DNA of 64,000 bases from Polytrichum commune (lineage: Eukaryota; Streptophyta; Polytrichopsida; Polytrichales; Polytrichaceae): NCBI GenBank assembly GCA_950295325.1, contig OX485809.1, positions 34,534,001-34,598,000 on the forward strand, read 5' to 3'. This document shows positions 56,421 through 64,000 of this stretch, one piece after another (within the stretch, counting starts at the first letter, position 1; every line of letters starts with the position of its first letter). The translations under genes were made by a program, and so were the position numbers. The notes below the pieces were generated by a model that was not told the DNA's origin, did not search any database, and saw only the letters and a program-made list of their open reading frames with translations.

Positions 56421-58932
56421 AACTGAGGTTATGATGTTGAAGTGGAGTGGAATCTGTTGCTCCGAGCGTGATGGTAGCAGGATTGAGGAACAGTAGTATT
56501 CTGTAGAAGAATTAGTCAACCTCTTGGGTTAATTCCTCGGGATAGAGATCCGAAGTGCAGTGTGACAGCTCGCGCTGTGTTGATAGGGAAGCATTGCTGA
56601 TGGAACTAGTTCATCTCTCTGTTTGTCTCTCTGTTCCGGAACGTGTAGAAAGGCTAAACGTCTTTGAGCGCTTATGGTTGCGGAAAATTCCAGTTGTCAC
56701 TTAGTTTACTTCCATGCACGTGCACTAGTATGTCCGGTTAAGAAATACGTCAAGGCTCGCGTAATGAAGGAATTTTCTTGAGTATGCTTTGTGCTTAAGC
56801 GAAATTTCTTTATCGCCTTTTCACTCATATTTGTGCTGTAACAGGCTCAAAAGGAAGTGGTGTAAGTCTACCTAAAGATCACACAACGCAAAATTATTTT
56901 TTGATTGCTAAGCACATGAGGCTTGCTAAGCTTGAATGTAGCGCTATTATTATTTTGATGAATCGACTTAGTCCGTGAACACAACCTCAACTGTCGAGGT
57001 TCCTTCAAAGCACAACTATACACAGTGAACCTCCATTTCGATATGCACACCAACTCAAATTTCTGGAGAAAATTCTTGGTCATGGAAAATTGTAACACAT
57101 CATGGCGCAAACAGAGACATGGGGAAGACAAAGCTAAGTCTCGTCTTAAGGGAATCTATTGTCCTGTAGAGTAGATTCTTTGTAGGTTCCAAACATAGTT
57201 TAGGTTGCATTTATTGCACGCGCTGCTCATTCCCATCAAGTTGCATTTTGTTGTTACATCTCTGTTGTAGTAAGTACTAAATTACGTTGAACGCAAGTAC
57301 GCTCAATGTAGGTAGAGAGGGGAGTAGTTTGCAGTTAGAGATTTATATTTATTTCCCATGGAGAGTTAGTTTGCAGTTTGGCAGAGCCGATTGAGCTCAT
57401 GCCGTGAATTTGTGATATATCACTACTGTTTAGAGTGTACTTTTTGCTTTTATTAATTGCAGATGCGACTCTCTCTTTATAAAACTCTGCATGCCGCCGT
57501 ATTGACTCATGCCACGGCATTGATATCATGTTCCATTCTCGTTCAAGATTATACCAAAAGTATTTTATCCATATTGACTTGAGATAGACTTTTGAGAACA
57601 GGGTGGAGAGTGCTTCTTGCGCACATTGGAGGAACCGGAAACTACGGTTACTCCGGGACATTACGTTGACAACGAGCTTTTGGAAACCAGCTCAGCACTT
57701 GGCCACAGGTGGATTCAATCGCCAACAATACAGCAACCAAAACATGCATCTCTAGCATAACTTTCTTGGGATTTGAAAGCTTACATTACTTTCCTGTAGC
57801 ATGTATGAAGTCGGACGTCCCAACTATTCTACAGGACATGCATCCAAAGTACAACGGGGGTAGGTTTGTCACTCTTTAACCCATACTTGATTGTGCTCTC
57901 TAGTGAATTTTTAGTTTAACTAAAGTAAGAACTACTTCATTCTGGTCTACCCAGTCTTTATTAATCATCCTTCTGCCTTCACCAAAACCAGAATTTTCTA
58001 TCTCCTTCACTTTCTCTCCTCCGTCTGCACTCCGCTTTGCACCATGTAGACACTTCAGGTGCGTGAGAAGATCGGCATCATTCTTTGTAGAACTGAACTA
58101 ATATGGCAGAGAGATCCTTTGAGAGCAACTAATCTCTCAGATTGCTGAATATGTCAAGCCTCATTGAAGCCTCTAGCTAATATCGGCCTAATTCTAGTCT
58201 GTTAGTTCTCTCTTAGGGATAACTTGGTCTAGGTCATTCTTTGACAAATTTGTCTCTTTGAATGCTAGTGTAGTTCTAACGGTCGTAGATTAAGACGTGA
58301 ACGTGGGTGTTCAAATATTGTTCTGATTTTTGAAGGCTTCCTATTGCTCGTTGATACACTACTGCTGTACATCCTCTGCTCAATTATCGTCGTAATTGCA
58401 GAAAGTGCTCCAGCTTTAGGCGTTGTGTGGCCGACGATCAGTTCTCCGTGGAGGTGGTACGACCTTGGATCCGTAATAGGTCAAGTATTCTGGAGATTAA
58501 CTAAGAATGACCATGGATACCATCATTCCACTACACCATAACTGACAAATTAAATGTTTCTTTCATGTAGGTGCCAAAAATCCTTTTCAGATTTTCTGTG
58601 CGAGCAATATCTTTAGCACACGTTTCTAGTTGCAGCCTAATTTGAGGTAAGTAATGATTGAGTGCCCTCCATCAAAATCTAAGCTTTGACTTATCGAAGT
58701 AGGTTGGTGGTTTGTTCGAATTTTCTCTAGCATAAGCTTCGTGACAGTGAGCACAGTGAACGGGAAGAAACGGGAGTAACAAAATCACCCAAATCCTCCA
58801 GATTATCCCTTTCATCAGTTGGTCTAAAGTATGCACTGCACTTGTGGCGTTCTCAGGACAATAAGATTACTCGGCCATTATTCATCTTGTGACTAATAAG
58901 CATTGTGCGGTGGTGTTCGCTGACCATCAGCT
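56421..58932 (+). other. EDC4 upstream region / possible leader
   Basis: No coding gene. A good donor G|GTAAGTAATG at about 58646 with acceptors near 58819 or 58900 suggests the leader may be spliced. Promoter elements could not be fixed. Confidence 0.35.
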
Positions 58933-58956
58933 ATGGATATGAATGCAGAGGGTTGA
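58933..58956 (+). CDS. Seven-codon upstream ORF in the EDC4 leader
   Basis: ATG GAT ATG AAT GCA GAG GGT TGA encodes MDMNAEG and stops two bases before the main start at 58959. Such close spacing would permit termination-reinitiation or act as a translational brake. It would remain in the leader whichever upstream acceptor is used. Confidence 0.45.
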   Translation: MDMNAEG

Positions 58957-58958
58957 AG

Positions 58959-61900
58959 ATGGGGGCTCCAGGTCCTCCAGGGCCATTTGATCTTCAAAAA
59001 TTCTTCAGAGCGCCACCTCAGAGTCCCTACCAACCTCAATCACCTGGCTATCAACCTTCGTCCCCTGGCAGCTCATTTCACCATCAACATTCATCCTACC
59101 CACCCGGAAACAGCGCTCCCAGCAACTATCAGCAAAGCACAAGTGGGTATTCCAACGTCCAGGGCTCAAACTACCCCTACAATACCACCACACCCCAGCA
59201 GTCGGGCTCCCCAGTCTACCATGGTACTCATGGTCCTCAGTACATGCATTATAATCCAGACCATGGACCTCGTCCAGTTCCTTATTCGGCTTCTCCTTTT
59301 AGTCAACAATCATCCCAATTCTCTCAACCTCCTTCGTCCCCTTCTCACTCCATCCAACCTCCACCTTCTCCCACGATGTCATCAATCCCTATGTCTTCGC
59401 AGCCGATGTTTTCTCAATCTAAATCATCCCAACCGCCGTCGCCCCTTCCTGCGTCCTCCTTACAACAAGGCAATGACAGGCCCAACACCGCCTCAAGCCA
59501 GCCATTGGATGGAGCTCGTCTCATTGCTCTCTTAACCACGCAATCTGGAGGTGAAGCTGTTGATGATGATGAGGATACACTCCCTCTACCAGGACCCCCT
59601 CTAAACTCTCCAAGGCCCCCCCTCTCATCAAGACATACAGATGGTTCTCACAGCAGTGGAGGAGATGTAGGATGTCCTCCGCCACCCATGGCCTCATCTG
59701 GACCAGGTCGGCCACCGTCTAAGTATCCAAGGGGAAGACATCTTAGAGGAGATCACATAATTTATGATGTGGATGTGCGCAAACCTGGGGAACTCCAGCC
59801 CCAGTTGGAAGTTAGTCCTATCACCGTGTATGGTTCGGAGAATGTCCTAGTATTAGGAAGGCAGATATCAGTGAACAAGAAATTTGTCTGCTATGGGTTG
59901 CGTGGTGGCCCTATACGAATTCTCAAAATCAACAGTGCACAAAAAGCCTTGCTTCGAGGCCATACACAAGTTAGTCTTCGGCCACTTATTTGCCTTCAAA
60001 TTATGTGCTTCAATGAATTCAATGACCTTTTTGACCTTTTTCTTGATACTATTTTGCCATCATAGGACGAGCACTTGGAGAATATCACTCTAATTTTCTA
60101 CTGTTGTGACAGAGGTTGAATGATATGTCCTTCTCAGAAAATGTGCATATGCTCGCAAGGTAAGCTAACATACTGCGACTCGGTGTTCAATACGTGGTAA
60201 TTGGTTTTCAATTTGTAATCAGTTCAAAATGACAATGTTTTAGGGTTTTCACAATGAAGAACTTGACAATGCATTCATGCTCCATTTCAAATGCCTGTTT
60301 CCAGACTAGTAGCAAAGAGTTCGATATACTCAAAGGTTATGGGGATATATGATCAGAGCTGCTAATAAACATGAAGATCACATATACATGGTATTATTGG
60401 AACACCTGGCTTGTTGACAGGAAACTTTCAACTAAGAATCGTTACTAATATCTTGGACTTTATGATTATTTGGTTATCTTGCAGTGCCAGTCAAGATGGG
60501 CGGATATATGTCCGTAAAATTTTGGAGGGGAATAGTGAGGATGGAAAGGTGCTAGAGCACATTCTTCTTGCTCTCCGATTAGTTGGTGATTGGGGAACAT
60601 GCCATCCTCGCCTCTGCTGGCATTCGCACCTGCAGGTCTTTCCAATTTCTACTCCCTACTACCACTTTATCACCAGAAATGGGCCCTGCTATCGTAATTT
60701 ATATAATTTCATACGCTACTTTACCTCCATAAGTTTTTGGTTAGAAATCTATATCCTATCTGATTCAGGGTTACTACGAGACTATGATGAAATTATACGT
60801 TGAAACTCTGGAAACTTCTTGATCCTGTGAATGGATGATGCCAAGCAATCTACTCTCCTCACTTATGAACTCTTTTGACATATGCAGGACACCTTGATTG
60901 TGGCAATTGGAAGATTTATTGTCGCAATTAATGTCAGCAAAGCAGGGCAAGGAGTAATACCAGGTGGATTTAATGGGGAACATCCTCTGGAATGTCGATT
61001 GGATTCTCCTGTGAAGGGGGTCTATGTGGTTGGAGAACATGAAGAGGAGGTCACAGCATTGGTCTATTCTCTGGCAGGTCCTCCTCGTCTAGCGTCAGCC
61101 TCTAAGGATGGCACGGTGAGTCCTTAGAGAATCTTTTCACTTGTAACGTCATTGGTGGAGCAGTCTAGTCAGTAGCCTTCTCGCATTGAATATTGGTGGT
61201 ATTGAGCATTTAAGGTATGATTGGCCCCTGTTTTAGCTGCTGAATCTATTATTTGGATTTGAATTGTTATATGAGGCAGTCGATGGTTCAACTTACACAT
61301 GATTGTTGCCATGAATTTTATAAGGTCCGGATCTGGGGAGATAAGATGCAGTGCTTGTCAGAGATAAGAGGCGCACATGATGGTGGTTCAGTGGATGCCG
61401 TGGCTTACTTATCGACACCACGAAGTTTTGATCGGCACATCCTTCTCACTGCGGTACTTAAACTCATCTTTCCTACACCCATAACAAGTTGAGCATCTGT
61501 CTTGGGTGACGTATTCATAACATCCTTCTATGGTCGAGTTGCATAAAGGACGACCAGAAAATTTAGGAGTACTCTTTAATTTGTACAATTGCATTTACTT
61601 TGCACTCCTGATTTGCACTGAACCTATAATGGAAAAATGAACCTAGAGTTCTATGAATTTGACTGCACACCAGCCCCTAAGCTCTGTGACTTGTTTGATC
61701 TTCTTATATTGTAAGTACCTTAGTTTTGAGGCTTTCTTCCAACTCGAGTGGATACATTTTATATCACACTCGGGATTGTCTGAAATAGTCCGCTTGAGTA
61801 GACATTGATGCTCCATAGTGTGCTGCAGGGGCCCCTGAATAGAGAGTTAAAATTATGGATGTCTGAGGAGCTATCTTTCAAGTCCAGTCCAGGAGGTTGG

Positions 61901-64000
61901 CGGTGCATCCAGACACTGGAGTTTCAGAGTAGTAGCAAGCCAGAGACTGCATTTTTTAATCATGTTGTTGTGGCCCATCGAGCAGGTCTCATTTTGGTGG
62001 CTAATGCAAAACGAAATGCAATTTATGCAATTCGTGTTGATTTTGGACCTTCCTCTGCTGCTCCTCGTATGGAGTACTTGGCTGAATTCGCTGTAACAAT
62101 GCCCATTCTAAGTGTAACGGTTGCAGATGATGCAATCTCTGAAAACGGGGAGGGCGTCCTCAAGATATACTGTGTGCAGACACATGCCATTCAGCAGTAT
62201 ACTCTTGACATGTCACAATGCTTACCCCCTGCGGACGACCTGCATTCTGAAGGCTCTACTCCCAACACTCCCAAAAAAAGCTTGATAGTGCCACACACAC
62301 CGGGGACACCCACTTCAACATCATTCTCAGCGCTGGACAAAAATTATCCCAGTTTGATGACCATGACTAATCCAGGAGTAAGCGCATCAGCGATGAGCGC
62401 CAACACTGGCATTCCCCCACGGCCATCAGCGTTTGGGAGCTTGGTTGAGAGTCGAGGTCAACTGCACGTGACAACAGATGCTCATAAAAGTTCCGAGACC
62501 AAATTCTCCACCGTGCCATTGTTAAGAGATTCTAGAGATGGACCAGGATCAAAGCCAACCACTCCGGGTGGACACGCAAATTCTGAAGCTGGAGTACAAT
62601 CGAATAGCCGACTAAACACCCGGCCTGAGGCTTCAAGGGAGGGTCTGCCATCCTCAAATCTAACTAAGCCGCCCACGCCACCTCCGAGAAGACGCGCAAG
62701 ATCAAGAAGTCCAGCGAAAGCTGATATTCAGTATAATCCTGTGTACCCTGTCCACTCCAGGCACAAAGTAGAGAAAGAAGTAAAAGACATCTGGATGGAT
62801 CCAGAACCTGCCGCAGCAGTTGAGGCGTCTCTGTCCTCGTCTAGCAGCAGCTCCTTAGACGAATCATGTGACAAAGAGGACAGAGAGGGGGCGAACTCAG
62901 GCAACTTCCAGCATCAGAGTGGACCACAACTCATTACTCCTTCTGAAATTATGTCTCTCGCGGCCAGCGCCAAGAGGGATGGTCCCCAAATTCAAGGTGC
63001 GGGCCTCGATCCCATGGACGGTACGGATTGGCAAGAGGAGGAGAAATCTAGTATGTCAGGTGGTGGAAAACCTGGAATTAATGTCACAGATGATGTGCCT
63101 GGAGGTTCAGAATCGTTGCTGGAAGCTGCTGACGATTCCTCCAACGGACATCATGCCACTGGCGTTGATTCAGTCGAGAAAGAGATGATGGCTCATAATG
63201 ATGTCTGGTCTAGCCCGGGACTTAATGACGAGGTTCAAGATGGCGATAATACGGAGGACAGAGACGAGCCCAATCCGGATGATTTGCAAGAACAGCTTAA
63301 AGGAATGGCTTTGAAATTGGGTCAAGCAAATTCTAGTCTTCCTGTAATGCAATTCCAAACGTCTGCTACTCTGAAAGGAAGAAAAAGTAAGAACAAAAAT
63401 GGTGACCGTGCTTCTGCAAACATACCTCTACCCACATCTTCGCAGTTGGCAACCATGCCTTCTGGAACAATGTCAGAAGGAGAGGCTGGCAATCCAACTC
63501 CAGCTCCAGTAGAAATCGGCTTGATTACCCAAGTGATTTCTATGCAAGAATCTCTCAACCAGGTTCTGATCCATCATACCCATGTCTTTTCACGTACCCT
63601 TCCTGTAACTGACGGCGAAAGTAATATTCAGAGGATGGACTAAGTTTTCAATCCGCCCCATGATAGCAGCCAATTGCCTTACAATTTTGAAGGAACTGTA
63701 TTGAAGATGACCAAGAAAATGAGTCAAGATATGTGGAGGCTAATTGTTTTTATCAACTAGATTGAATCGATTCATTATTGCCTCATCTTTTTTATGTGTA
63801 CCTTAATGGCCCATCTCATTGTGTTAAGATGTCCGTGGAACTCTGTTAATCAACAATTTGGACTTGATGTTATGTGATATAAAGAGATGTCATGTGATAA
63901 AAGTATGCTTGGCTCTCTCCAGTTGGTCACCGTACAGAAGGAGCTGCAGAAGCAAATTACGGTGATGGTCGCAGTTCCAGTCAGCAAGGAAGGAAAACGG
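58959..64000 (+). CDS. VARICOSE / EDC4 mRNA-decapping scaffold (5' part, runs off the window)
   Basis: Seven exons join in frame: 58959-59969, 60113-60159, 60485-60635, 60888-61115, 61325-61453, 61829-63562 and 63923-64000 (1126 codons, C-terminus missing). All introns are GT-AG. Order: a Pro/Ser/Gln-rich disordered N-terminus (1 to about 262); a WD40-type propeller (about 264-660) with plant VARICOSE blocks such as VLGRQISVNKKFVCYGLRGG, LLRGHTQRLNDMSF, ASQDGRIYVRKI, GPLNRELKLW and VYCVQTHAIQQYTLD-like; a long Ser/Pro-rich linker with many SP/TP sites (about 660-1075); then the helical C-terminal part (LVTVQKELQKQITVMVAVPVSKEGKR). The family binds DCP1/DCP2 in P-bodies to promote 5' cap removal. 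The start is the first ATG giving the usual MGAPGPPGPFD-like N-terminus; frame upstream has no other ATG. The stop met at 63643 lies in intron 6, not at the true end. Confidence 0.93.

Noticed and set aside
58905-58958. N-terminal extension of EDC4 from 58905
   Set aside because: It begins with GTG, not ATG, and has no family match; 58959 is the first ATG in the frame.
63563-63643. Stop codon at 63641-63643 as the end of the EDC4 protein
   Set aside because: A donor at 63563 and an acceptor at 63922 rejoin the conserved helical C-terminal sequence in frame, so the stop lies in an intron.

Overview
This is nuclear DNA of a land plant. It carries a PORR-domain organelle RNA-binding protein, a family known only from plants, and a plant-type VARICOSE/EDC4 decapping scaffold. 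Both are split by GT-AG introns and embedded in AT-rich, repeat-dominated intergenic DNA. About two genes in 64 kb, long non-coding stretches and many small DNA-transposon remnants suggest a gene-poor region of a medium or large genome. The host could be a seed-free plant (lycophyte or bryophyte), but I cannot fix the species from sequence alone.

Layout. 1-600: a train of hairpins ending in a probable LTR end. 1.2-3.1 kb: a large imperfect inverted repeat. 5.0-21.0 kb: a tRNA-derived SINE candidate, several MITE families and a complete non-autonomous hAT-type element with a perfect 8-bp target duplication (19511-20632). 21.0-24.8 kb: the PORR gene, whose leader and presequence region exists in three tandem copies; its intron holds a MITE. 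25-54.7 kb: no convincing intact gene, but many dispersed repeats, two satellite-like tandem arrays, a PIF/Harbinger-like element with TAA duplications (45484-46553) and a TA-flanked element (49469-50411) nested inside an older MITE. 54.8-56.4 kb: a seven-unit GA-rich tandem array. 58.96 kb to the end: the EDC4/VARICOSE gene, seven exons visible, running off the window.

The two genes act in different compartments and nothing suggests a joint function: PORR proteins aid intron splicing in organelles, EDC4 scaffolds cytoplasmic mRNA decapping. What links them here is 5' architecture: both have unusual local tandem duplications just upstream. I saw no intact transposase or reverse transcriptase, so all mobile elements here look non-autonomous or decayed. 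Element boundaries in the hAT, Harbinger-like and TA-flanked cases rest on target duplications or on an unoccupied paralogous copy elsewhere in the window.
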